Part shown: piece after piece, positions 10,949-21,408 of the stretch
Layout: the number at the start of each line of letters is the position of its first letter
Position numbering within the stretch: position 1 is the stretch's first letter
Source: Ipomoea triloba
Taxonomy: Eukaryota > Streptophyta > Magnoliopsida > Solanales > Convolvulaceae
DNA: 64,000 nt
Direction: 5' to 3'
NCBI RefSeq assembly: GCF_003576645.1
Contig: NC_044922.1
Location: 21,222,680 to 21,286,679 of the forward strand
The notes under the pieces: model-generated
Seen by the model: the letters and a program-made list of their open reading frames with translations, nothing else
What the model was told of the DNA's origin: nothing
Database searches by the model: none
Position numbers and translations under genes: made by a program

Positions 10949-11259
10949 CTTATGCACCTAGCTATGCTCTTGCGGCTCCAGATAGCTCACCTGCAGTAGA
11001 TAGTTTTTCCATTTCCGATGGTCCTGATGTTCAAGCCAATTTTGGTTTTTACCCCATAGAAAGCTTGGAGGGAAGTAATCCTCTAGAGTTTGTTGTTCAT
11101 TACCCTCACCCTTACGACTCGAGTCCTCCAGAATTTTGGGATGAATGGTTTATGATGAACATTACATCTCGCTTCCTAGACCATATCACTTGGTTTGAAG
11201 GGGAGTGGCATCTAGTGTGGGGAATGGTTACGGGCCCGGTATACCAACGGATCGAGTAG
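10949..11259 (+). pseudogene. Coding-like fragment of about 100 codons, unrecognised
   Basis: Right after the LTR terminus a frame is open through TAG at 11257-11259. Its C-terminal half (FWDEWFMMNITSRFLDHITW, then WHLVWGMVTGPVYQRIE) has a protein-like mix of aromatic and charged residues. There is no ATG at the beginning, and the left edge coincides with the LTR end, so it looks like a truncated C-terminus of a retroelement or host ORF cut by insertion. I cannot assign a family. Confidence 0.4.
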
Positions 11260-11540
11260 GTGGTATACCTCGGAAAAACCTTTGGGAACTTTATCTTTTG
11301 TGTAAATATTTTTTTTGTAACCTTAGCGGTTTATGAGCTGGGTTAGAATATTTTTTTTGTAACCTTAGCGGTTTATGAGCTGGGTTAGTAGGATTGTGAT
11401 CAATCCGAACTTGTCTTTTGGCTGGGTTAGTAGGATTGTGATCAATCCGAACTTGTCTTTTGACCCACCGGGCACATCCTTGTATATATAGGTAGATATG
11501 TATATGACTGGTTAACTAAGCCCTTTTTGGCTCAAATATA
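11260..11540 (+). repeat. Spacer with two overlapping short tandem duplications
   Basis: A block ending TTATGAGCTGGGTTAG occurs twice (about 11304-11388), and a GCTGGGTTAGTAGGATTGTG block occurs twice (about 11379-11461). No gene is visible. It probably represents the 3' flank of the preceding fragment. Confidence 0.7.
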
Positions 11541-13302
11541 TGTTGGTCCCAAGGGGATGGGGTACAAGTCTAGAGGGGGGGTGAATAGACTTGTATAAGA
11601 TTTTACAAATCTTTTTCGACTTCTCGTGTGTATTGGACTTAGGATGTTTAGGTCCGATACCTCACAAGATGAAGACAAAGTTTTATGCGCAGCGGAAAAG
11701 TTATCCCCTTTTAGTTAGCACGAGTTTGAGTTAGTTCGAGAGGTGCGGTTATATGCAGTGCAGTTCGAGAGTTAGATAGCGAGAGATAAAAGGCAAAAAG
11801 TAAATGCGAGAGAGATTTTTAAGTGGTTCGGCCAACCCGCCTACGTCCACTCTTCTTCCAGAAACTCCCTGGAAGGATTGCACTAAAACTTCCCTTTTTA
11901 GTACAATATCGAGCGCTTGAGCTTTGATCACGAAGCCCGCCTCAAGCCTCAGGTTTTTCGCCCCGCTTCTTGTTACTCCACCTATCGAGCACTTGAGCTT
12001 TGATCACCAAGCCCGCCTCAAGCCTCAGGATCTTCACAAGACAGCTCCCAGGTTACTCCGCCTCTCCTCAGGTTTTTCTCCCCGCTTCCAGTTACTCCAC
12101 CTCTCGAGCACTTGAGCTTTGATCACCAAGCCCGCCTCAAGCCTCAGGATCTTCACTAGACAGCTGCCAGGTTACTCCGCCTCTTCTTGCTTAATCCAAA
12201 GCAAGGACCTTTGGTTGTCACAGTTGAGTGTAACAAGCTCCAATCTGACCAAAAGCTATCGTTGAATCAACTTCGATGTAGAGCAGCTTCGGTCACCTTC
12301 TAGATGTATAGCAGTTTAAGCTTTGTAACTCTCTCAAACACTAAGATGTGTTTTTCTCGCTGTTTTGAATATCAGGATGATATTCCAAGTTGAGCACTTG
12401 CACTTTTGAATGTTCTAAGCAGACACCTCTTAAGATTTTCGAATGAACCAACCTCTTATGAAACTTCACCCTTTTTTGAATTTGTGTCTTCACGTCCTTT
12501 TTATATGAGAGTTAAGGAATAATTCCGTTGGAGGGAAAATTATTCCGTTTGAAATTTGTCTCCCATGCTGTGTATGGGACTTGCATCTTTTCAGCATTTT
12601 TCATGGAGTGGTGGTCTTGTAACTTGAACCTTTTGTTTGGTAGTGGATATTCCATAATCCACTTTCTTGAGTCCATGCTCCACTTGCTACTTTTGGTAAA
12701 AGTTACTCTTTTTAAATTCCCATTGATCCTCGTTTTAGGGAATAAGACCGACTTTGGATTAGTGCACCTTCTATCCGTTTGTTGTGGAATTCTGATGTGG
12801 CATCCACTTCTGGCACCTCCTTGATATTTTATCTCCATGATATTCTTCTTCTCCAAACTTTATTCATGCTTCCTGACCGTCATTCAGCCTTTTGGAGAAA
12901 TGTCAGTTTATCGAGACCAAGATTGATGTCTCGATTGTTTGATGTCTTGATCCCCATGTATCGAGAGATCTATCTCTCGAACTGGGTTGTTGTATCGAGA
13001 GATCCTATCTCTCGGACTCTGCTTATGTCTCGAGACTTAGTTGATGTCTCGCAGACCCTTATTCCTCCAGTGTTGTCCCGTGCCTTCTTCTGATCTATCT
13101 ATAAGATTACAACACGAGACTTTCTAAGATGTTCACACAAGTTTACCTTAAGCTTAAATATTTTCCGAGTTGAGCTCAAGTTACCCGGTTGTATTTTCGC
13201 TCTTAGTTTACTTGTCGAACTTACATATAATTTCTATCTTTCGAGACTTAGGGGATTATAGGTTACATTTGGTATCATCAAAACCTATTACAATATGTTC
13301 CT

Positions 13303-13306
<4 letters not shown>
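11541..13306 (+). mobile_element. Solo LTR family B, plus strand, complete
   Basis: Starts TGTTGGTCCCAAGG at 11541 and ends TTCCTAACA at 13306, so it has TG...CA ends with short inverted termini. The five bases before (ATATA) equal the five after (ATATA); this fits a 5-bp target duplication, although the right side is a TA microsatellite, so the match is weak evidence. It is 1,766 bp with no pol-like ORF. An internal tandem duplication of a segment containing CACTTGAGCTTTGATCACC occurs at about 11960-12160. The 3' third is rich in TCGAGAGAT/TCTCGAGA words. An inverted partial copy ends at 7116. Confidence 0.7.

Positions 13307-13369
<63 letters not shown>
13307..13369 (+). repeat. (TA)n microsatellite
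   Basis: About 31 TA units directly after the family-B LTR. Confidence 0.95.
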
Positions 13370-13370
<1 letters not shown>

Positions 13371-13394
13371 CTATGTTGGGTGATAGTTGTTGTG

Positions 13395-13512
13395 AAGTGT
13401 TTCCATTTAGCCTGTGCACATAGAGTGGAGTTTGTCAAAGAGGTGATAGAATTCACCCTAGGTGTGGCGGTAACTACTCCGGCTGTACGGTAAGCCGAGT
13501 CGGGGTGTTACA
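13395..13512 (-). mobile_element. 5' terminal fragment of an LTR family A relative, minus strand
   Basis: Read on the minus strand it begins TGTAACACCCC at 13512 and shares with 7205-7260 a block containing ACCGCCACACCTAG and TCTATCACCTCTTTGAC. The sequence between these anchors differs from the copy at 7119, so it is a diverged member, truncated near the TA repeat. Confidence 0.55.
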
Positions 13513-14185
13513 CACCACCTCCCGATTGCCTACCTGGACTAAGCCACACAGATCTAAACAACCCGGGCTGCATATCCATTTGGCCCGGTCAATCAATGGG
13601 CTCCAAATACCGAACTTTTCAGGTCGGGTACCCTAGTCGGGGTATCGATCAATGGCAACTGAAGAGTCGGTTGTGCAAAAAAACCAACTGATGTTTGGTA
13701 ATTAGTACTTAATAGTGTGTTTGAACATTGGGTTGCTATTTTGTTATATAATGTTTAGACTTTGGATTTGGACTATGTGAATATATATTGTTTGGTAGTG
13801 TGTTTGTAAAATGAGGGAATATTAAAATTCGGGGCTCTAAAATCAAACCGAAACCGAAATCGAACTTTTTCAAACCGACCGAGACCAAACGGAACTTTAA
13901 TGTTAAACCGAATTGTATCATTTTTTCTAATACTGAAATACCAAAACCAAAACCGGAAAAAAAAAACGAACAGAATCTCGAAACACCCACCCCTAATTAA
14001 AATATTGCACTTGTAAAAATAAGAAAATGCATTGCACTTAGGATTTCAATTTTATAGTTTATGACTGAGTTTTTGGTTTTATTTGGTTTAGTGGTTCACG
14101 TTTTACGGCACCCAAGCCCGAATCAGATTTTGGCATAAGCCCTACGAAGTAGGCAGTTAAGCCTAGTCAGGTTAGTCCTCCCACG
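13513..14185. other. Intergenic, no gene seen
   Basis: Non-coding. A short AACCGAAA-rich segment lies at 13840-13960. Nothing else is recognised. Confidence 0.5.
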
Positions 14186-14194
14186 ATGGGTAAA

Positions 14195-14715
14195 ACTCGA
14201 TCCCTAGATCGTGAATAAATCAAATCCCTTGATTGGTAAAATTAGATCACTAGACCACAGTAAATTCGATCCCTAGATCGTGAATAAATTCAATCCCTTG
14301 ATTGGTAAAGTTTGATCACTAGATTGTAGTAAATTTGATCCCTAGAACATGAATATATCTAGTCCCTTGATTGGTAAAATTGGATCACTAGATCACAGTT
14401 AATTCAATCTCTCGATCGTAACTAAAAATCCGATCCCTAGATCGGTAAAATTTGATCTACTGATCATGCTAAAAATCATATCCCTAGATTGGTAAAATTT
14501 TCTCTCAATCATAATTAAAATCGAATCTCTTGATCAGTAAGATTTGATCTCAAGATCAAGGTTAATTCGGTCTCTCGATCGTGTTAAATATTTGATCGCT
14601 TGATCGTTAAAAATTGATCCATATAGATCATGTTAAAAATCCGATCACTTGATCAGTAGCATCCAACCTATTTATTATGGTAAGATCCATTCTCTTGATC
14701 GGTAAATTTGGACCG
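14195..14715 (+). repeat. Minisatellite: 23-bp monomer in 69-bp higher-order units
   Basis: Around 22 degenerate copies of a monomer of about 23 bp, typified by GATCCCTAGATCGTGAATAA. The first units repeat with a period of 69 bp (starts near 14198, 14267 and 14336), each made of three different 23-bp subunits (GATCCCTAGATC..., AATCCCTTGATTGG..., GATCACTAGATC...). Later copies are more diverged. Most monomers carry two GATC or near-GATC tetramers. Confidence 0.85.
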
Positions 14716-15229
14716 CTTAATCCCCAAAGCCCTACTAGTTAGGCAAATCGATCCGGTAAGTCATCTCCTGACCACCAGCACCATGAGTTTAAAATATTAT
14801 CTCAACAAAATCATGCAATTAAATATACTGGATCAAGCCGTCTCCCAACCATCGATACTACAAATATGGTCAGGTCAACGTCCCAAACACCGACACAGTG
14901 ACCGGGTTCCGCACTCAGAGGTGGTTAATGAAGATCTTCCAGAAACTGCCCCTCAGATTTTGTGAGGGATTTCCTTTTTCAACATTAGGAAATAAGTGTG
15001 GTAGTTTGGGAGGCTTTCCTAAGTTCAAATTTGTTAACTTTCCTTCTTTCCTATCTAAGGCACATAAATCTTGTATAAATACCCCTCTGGGGCACATTGA
15101 AACGGGTTCTGAAATCGATTCTCTAGCATTTACTCAGTCAATTTCCTTTCCTATTATTCTTTTTCCTTTGTTTTCCGGTTGTGTTGGCCCGCCGTCCGAC
15201 TACCCCGTGACCGTAAAACCAATAATGCT
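14716..15229. other. Intergenic, possible LTR promoter remnant
   Basis: No supported gene. CTTGTATAAATACCCCTCTG at about 15071 looks like a TATA box, and the following C/T-rich sequence ends near TGTTGGCCCGCC, so this may be the 3' part of an old LTR. Evidence is weak. Confidence 0.3.
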
Positions 15230-15340
15230 AATAATATGTGTCATTATGTTCTCATTAGAGAGTTGTTAATGGAGTTATTTATCAATTATCTCAGTCTATG
15301 TTGATGGTATAAATATGATTAAGATGCATAAAGAACTTGA
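15230..15340 (+). pseudogene. Older Copia reverse transcriptase, left half, split by the 15341 insertion
   Basis: Just before the insertion the plus strand encodes, with stops, a sequence ending ISVYVDG..., matching the YVDD neighbourhood of Copia reverse transcriptases. The continuation (MKDLGK block) appears right after the insertion at 24624. The target-site duplication CTTGA (15336-15340 and 24619-24623) lies exactly at the junction. Confidence 0.75.
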
Positions 15341-16701
15341 TGTTAGAGAAAGTCATCTCTGACAATCGGAAATACAAGAAATTGGAAAACAAAAACAAAA
15401 CAGATTACAAGGAAAATTAATCCACGTAGGATTAAACAATTACAAAACAAGAAGATACCACGCTGGGTTGAGTGGCCTTGGAAATTGACGGGTGAACTAT
15501 ATGGACTTCGGGGTAGTTGGAAGCACGAGTCGTGTTGTCACTATCCTTAAAACCTTATTAGCCGCTTCTCGGGGTGCTGGAACGTTGCGGCCTAGGCTTC
15601 CCAGGATAAAACGTGCTACGATCCGCCGTTTGAGCACACAAACTTGGACCCGGCGAACTAAACCGTGGGATGAACGCAGATGGCTTGAAGGAAATATGAG
15701 CAGGGTTTTGAGGGAGAAAGCAGTGTATTCGTGTGTTCTTGGTGTGTGCCTTTTTTAAACCTGCTGCTCATAACGAATATATAGTGAATGATGGGATCAT
15801 TGCGTTAAATCTGGCATTTAATTCCCATTTGTAACCTCCACCCACTAACAACCTATTTACACTCACTACTAATCCATTTAATCAAGAAATAAACTCTGAA
15901 ATAATGATTGGAATTAATCATATTAATTCCGTAAAATTAAGAGTCATTTCTGAACGAATCCAGTAGGTGAACGGTCACAATCGAGAGGTCACCAGAGTCG
16001 CTGTTCGAGACATCATTCATGTCTGCATACCTTCGAGACATAGTTCGTGCCGCGAGACGTCGAGAAGTGCTAGCTTTGAGACATCGCACTGCAGCGAGAC
16101 ATCAAATTGGTCCGCGAGACATCGAACGCGAGCGCCGACCCAGGCTGCGCGATATCGCCCTCGTACGCCCGCCCTCGTACGCGACTTGGTTCGAGACATT
16201 GGACTACCTCTCAAGAGGTCAGTGTATTAGATGTCTCGAACGAGAGATCAATTCGATCTCATGTGGTCTGAGATGGAAAACTCGTTCGAAAATATGGCAT
16301 AACTTAGCCCGCAAGGCTTGCCAATTTTTCGGACGACATTCGTGCCAGCAGGTGCCGACGCACACAAGTTCAAGCCTTTCGAACTCATTTTGGGATTTGA
16401 TTTGCACCCCCNTAAAAAGCTTCTTGTATTTATAGTGGTGCAAATATTCATTCCCAACCAATGTGGGACAAAGCTACATAAGCTTTTCCACACTTGAATT
16501 CCATCTCAAATGGGTCTACTTTGAGAATCAATTTCTTATTCACCCATTATCCATTTTGAGCGTATAATATATTGATCTCTTCGTCTAAGAACGAAGAACC
16601 CGAATCCACTTTGACCTGACCCAAAATCGGTAGTGGAACCATCTATATTTATACCACAAAATGGCCACTTAAAATGCCATTTTTAGTGCAATTTTCCAAC
16701 A
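15341..16701 (-). mobile_element. 3' LTR of the Copia element (assembled version)
   Basis: Extends from TGTTAGAGAAAG at 15341 to TTCCAACA at 16701, with an N at 16412. Compared with the other LTR it lacks about 50 bp (a poly-C run and a GCGCGCGAGAGAG stretch) at the N, so this N is a real small gap. The segment after the N reappears at 18067-18355. Substitutions relative to the 5' LTR are visible from the first line on, so the insertion is not recent. Confidence 0.85.
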
Positions 16702-19700
16702 ATCCCCACATGAATGAAAATGTCATTTTCAAGGGTATTTTGAAAACGGAAACAACTGCGTTCAACGGTTGATTCCTGCATAGCAAAGGTAGGTGTAACC
16801 CTTTGAACCTTGCCTCGTGAGATCTATGTACTCTACTAGCTGTACGGTAGAACGCGATGTCTTTGAACCGACTGCCGTTTGTGTAGACATTGACAAATCT
16901 CATACAGGAACCTTCCAACCACGTTTTGTTCTCATGATTGTGCCCATTTTGGTCGTGGGTCACCGTTCCTGGCTCTGCAAGAGTTTCTAAAGAATTAAGC
17001 CCTTCAATTCTCCTTTGAAGCGACCCTCACTACTCTCTCACATAGGTGATTCTTTCTCGAGTTTCCCGCAACTCAACATATGTCCATTTGACATTGCATA
17101 CATAGCATATGTCAGATGACAATCGAATCATTAAAGCACTAGTGTGCTATCCTCTGTCGGGAGTCACTGTTTTAACGAGGAGTGGTAGGGAGTCCGGGGA
17201 CCCCCACAGTGACACGTTATTCCATAATTTAGTTGTCCCATTGAACCTAGGTGCCAGCTAGGTTGGGTATCCACTATGGAATTTTTAGTCCAAGGGCTTT
17301 AGACCCATTCCTCGTGCCAACTTCTCGAGAACTTCTTTGCTCAACCCTTTGGTTAGCAGATCCGCTATATTGTCTAATGACCTCACGAAGTCAATCGAGA
17401 CAACACCAGTTGCGAGGAGTTGTTTAATGGTATTATGTCTACGACGCATATGTCTAGACTTACCATTATAAATCTAACTCTTTACTCTCGCAATTGTTGG
17501 TTGACTATCACAATGCACACAAATTGGAGGTACAGGTCTTTCCTAACTAGGAATATCTTCTAAAAAATGGCGTAGCCATTCAGCTTCTTCACAGCACTTG
17601 TCCAAGGCAATCATTTCTGATTCCATGGACCTAGCTATTACTGTTTGTTTGGAAAATTTCCATGCAACGGCTACACCGGCTAGTGTAAACACATAACCAC
17701 TCATGGATTTAGAATCCTTTATGTCAGATATCCAGCTAGCATCGCTATACCCTTCAAGTACAGCAAGATATCTTACATAGTGCAATCCGAGATCACGAGT
17801 ATACCTCAAGTATCTCATAACCCTTACTATTGCCTTCCAGTGAATCACACCGGGATTTCTAGTATACCTGCTAAGTTTACTAACAGCAAAGGCAATATCC
17901 GGCCTTGTACAACTCATAAGATACATCAAACTACCAATTACCCGAGCATATTCTACTTGAGAAATACACTCTCCGTGGTTCTTGGTTAGTTGAACATTTG
18001 TATCAAACGGTGTATTAGCCAATTGATTATAATCCTTGTTAAACTTTTCAAGGATTTTATCAACANTAAAAAGCTTCTTGTATTTATAGTGGTGCAAATA
18101 TTCATTCCCAACCAATGTGGGACAAAGCTACATAAGCTTTTCCACACTTGAATTCCATCTCAAATGGGTCTACTTTGAGAATCAATTTCTTATTCACCCA
18201 TTATCCATTTTGAGCGTATAATATATTGATCTCTTCGTCTAAGAACGAAGAACCCGAATCCACTTTGACCTGACCCAAAATCGGTAGTGGAACCATCTAT
18301 ATTTATACCACAAAATGGCCACTTAAAATGCCATTTTTAGTGCAATTTTCCAACAATCCCCACATGAATGAAAATGTCATTTTCAAGGGTATTTTGAAAA
18401 CGGAAACAACTGCGTTCAACGGTTGATTCCTGCATAGCAAAGGTAGGTGTAACCCTTTGAACCTTGCCTCGTGAGATCTATGTACTCTACTAGCTGTACG
18501 GTAGAACGCGATGTCTTTGAACCGACTGCCGTTTGTGTAGACATTGACAAATCTCATACAGGAACCTTCCAACCACGTTTTGTTCTCATGATTGTGCCCA
18601 TTTTGGTCGTGGGTCACCGTTCCTGGCTCTGCAAGAGTTTCTAAAGAATTAAGCCCTTCAATTCTCCTTTGAAGCGACCCTCACTACTCTCTCACATAGG
18701 TGATTCTTTCTCGAGTTTCCCGCAACTCAACATATGTCCATTTGACATTGCATACATAGCATATGTCAGATGACAATCGAATCATTAAAGCACTAGTGTG
18801 CTATCCTCTGTCGGGAGTCACTGTTTTAACGAGGAGTGGTAGGGAGTCCGGGGACCCCCACAGTGACACGTTATTCCATAATTTAGTTGTCCCATTGAAC
18901 CTAGGTGCCAGCTAGGTTGGGTATCCACTATGGAATTTTTAGTCCAAGGGCTTTAGACCCATTCCTCGTGCCAACTTCTCGAGAACTTCTTTGCTCAACC
19001 CTTTGGTTAGCAGATCCGCTATATTGTCTAATGACCTCACGAAGTCAATCGAGACAACACCAGTTGCGAGGAGTTGTTTAATGGTATTATGTCTACGACG
19101 CATATGTCTAGACTTACCATTATAAATCTAACTCTTTACTCTCGCAATTGTTGGTTGACTATCACAATGCACACAAATTGGAGGTACAGGTCTTTCCTAA
19201 CTAGGAATATCTTCTAAAAAATGGCGTAGCCATTCAGCTTCTTCACAGCACTTGTCCAAGGCAATCATTTCTGATTCCATGGACCTAGCTATTACTGTTT
19301 GTTTGGAAAATTTCCATGCAACGGCTACACCGGCTAGTGTAAACACATAACCACTCATGGATTTAGAATCCTTTATGTCAGATATCCAGCTAGCATCGCT
19401 ATACCCTTCAAGTACAGCAAGATATCTTACATAGTGCAATCCGAGATCACGAGTATACCTCAAGTATCTCATAACCCTTACTATTGCCTTCCAGTGAATC
19501 ACACCGGGATTTCTAGTATACCTGCTAAGTTTACTAACAGCAAAGGCAATATCCGGCCTTGTACAACTCATAAGATACATCAAACTACCAATTACCCGAG
19601 CATATTCTACTTGAGAAATACACTCTCCGTGGTTCTTGGTTAGTTGAACATTTGTATCAAACGGTGTATTAGCCAATTGATTATAATCCTTGTTAAACTT

Positions 19701-19719
19701 TTCAAGGATTTTATCAACA
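16413..19719. repeat. 1,653-bp direct repeat joined by N at 18066
   Basis: 16413-18065 and 18067-19719 appear identical, each holding the LTR end, polypurine tract, 3' untranslated region and the RNase H end of pol. A truncated pol end (17543-18062) is therefore a second copy of 19197-19716. The single N at the junction and the lack of differences indicate an unmerged contig overlap. Confidence 0.9.
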
Positions 19720-19973
19720 TAATGAGATTGGCTCAACACAAGACCATCAGGTCTTTTAATGATTTTAATCCCGAGGATTAAATCAGCCAAACCCATATCC
19801 TTCATGTCAAATCTTGCATTTAACATGTTCTTGGTAGACTTGATCATTCGATTATTACTACCAATGATGAGTATATCATCCACATATAAACAAAGAATGA
19901 CGTAGCCATCTACCGTTTCCTTAACGTAGATACATTTGTCACTTTCGTTTATTTTAAACCCATTAGTTAACAT
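19197..19973 (-). pseudogene. Copia reverse transcriptase C-terminus and RNase H
   Basis: Carries the catalytic [10 protein letters not shown] block, the [17 protein letters not shown] and [15 protein letters not shown] blocks, and RNase H motifs ([33 protein letters not shown]). It stays open to TAG at 19197-19199, so only the upstream stop separates it from the RT N-terminus. Confidence 0.92.
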
Positions 19974-19994
19974 CGAGTGGTCAAACTTCTCGTG

Positions 19995-20660
19995 TCATTG
20001 CTTAGGCGCTTGTTTCAAACCATAGAGCGATTTAACTAATTTACATACTTTCTTTTCTTGGCCCGGAACCACAAACCCTTCGGGTTGGTCCATATAGATT
20101 TCCTCATCTAATTCGCCATTTAAGAAAGCTGTTTTCACATCCATTTGATGAACTTCCAAATTCCGCAAAGCGACTATGGCAAGGATCATCCTAATGGAGT
20201 TTATTCTCGTCACAGGAGAATACGTATCGAAGTAATCAAGGCCTTCTCGTTGCCTGTAACCCTTGATTACAAGTCTAGCCTTATACTTCTCGATGGAACC
20301 ATCTGGTTTCATTTTCCTTTTAAAGACCCACTTGGATCCTAAAGGTTTACATCCTGGAGGAAGATCAACAAGTTCCCAAGTGTGATTCTGTAAGATAGAA
20401 TCCACTTCACTTTTGATCGCTTCCTTCCACATTGGACCCTCCATAGAAGTCACAGCTTCTTTATAAGTCCGAGGTTCATTTTCAATCAAACAAGAGAGAA
20501 AATCTGGTTCATTTTCTATCAAACAAGTTAAAGTATTCGAATCATACTCTAATAAGTAAGTTAGAAAATCGGGACCATATGATTTTTCAACTCTCGCCAG
20601 TTTACTACGTCTCGGCTCAAGCTCGGGTTCTTCCTCAGAATACCCGACATCATTGTCCAT
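19995..20660 (-). pseudogene. Copia reverse transcriptase, N-terminal part
   Basis: Contains the Copia RT blocks WELVDLPPG, KWVFKRKMKPDGSIEKYKAR, LDYFDTYSPVTR, DVKTAFLNGELDEEIYM-QPEGF and LVKSLYGLKQAPKQ, followed immediately by TGA at 19992-19994. Copia proteins normally have Trp (TGG) at this place, so this is a TGG-to-TGA nonsense change. No ATG is needed, since this is the middle of a polyprotein. Confidence 0.92.
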
Positions 20661-20667
20661 AGCAACA

Positions 20668-20848
20668 TCAACCTCTCATAGTGATCTACCTAGTCCGTCC
20701 ATCTCTCGAAGTGACATAATCGGTCCGTCAACCTCTCGAAGTAACATACTAGGTATGTTAACCTCTCGAAGTAACGTACTTGGTCTGTCGACCTCTCGAA
20801 GTGACGCACTAGGTCTCTCGACCTCTCGAAGTGACGTACTTGGTCTTT
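20668..20848 (-). repeat. 30-bp tandem repeat (10 aa) in the integrase-RT linker
   Basis: Six units of 30 bp, each with CTTCGAGAGGTT-like sequence (LREV) followed by variable D/E-R-P-S residues. Individual units have drifted at several positions. Confidence 0.8.
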
Positions 20849-21401
20849 CATTAGACCTACAAGGAAATATATTTTCAAAGAAACTTGCATTCCTTGATTC
20901 AATTATAGTGTTCTTATGTACGTCCGGATTATGGGATTCGTGTACTAAGAACCGATAAGCACTACTATTGTGTGCATATCCAATAAAGATACAATCCACC
21001 GTCTTTGGACCTATCTTTATTTTCTTTGGTGTTGGAACCAAAACTTTGGCAAAACACCCCCACACTTTGAGGTATTGGTAGGAAGGTTTCCTACCTTTCC
21101 ACAACTCATAAGGGGTCTTATCGAGCTTCTTGTGAGGTACCTTATTCAAAAGGTAGTTACTTGTCAAAATCGCATCCCCCCACATGCTTTGAGGTAGGCC
21201 CGAACTTATAAGCATCGCATTCATCATCTCTTTCAATCTACGATTCTTTCGTTCGGCAACACCATTCGATTGAGGTGCATAAGGTGCAGTACGCTCGTGT
21301 ATTATTCCAACACTCGCACAGAAGTCACCGATAGGTACTTCGTACTCACCACCTCTATCGCTTCTAACCTTTTTAATCTTTCGATTAAGTTGGTTTTCCA
21401 C
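20676..21401 (-). pseudogene. Copia integrase, C-terminal part, and IN-RT linker
   Basis: Continues the integrase after the frameshift: the SDRGGEY motif, then APYAPQSNGVAERKNRRLKEM, and the C-terminal WGCFAKVLVP / IFIGY block. The linker toward reverse transcriptase contains five decapeptide repeats of LREV-type. It ends at a TGA (20676-20678) that interrupts the sixth repeat; in the preceding units this position is CGA (Arg), so the stop looks like a C-to-T change. Confidence 0.9.
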
Positions 21402-21408
21402 TTCATCC

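Noticed and set aside
12528..12824. 98-aa ORF in solo LTR B, with antisense partner
   Set aside because: Inside LTR sequence, starts without context and has no recognisable motif.
14195..14715. Considered as a CRISPR-like array because of regular short repeats
   Set aside because: Plant nuclear DNA, no conserved repeat with unique spacers; it is a degenerate 23-bp tandem minisatellite.
16649..18617. Repeated 104-aa ORF (MTHDQNGHNHENKT...) at 16649 and 18303
   Set aside because: Lies in the Copia 3' untranslated region and is duplicated by the assembly overlap; no domain.
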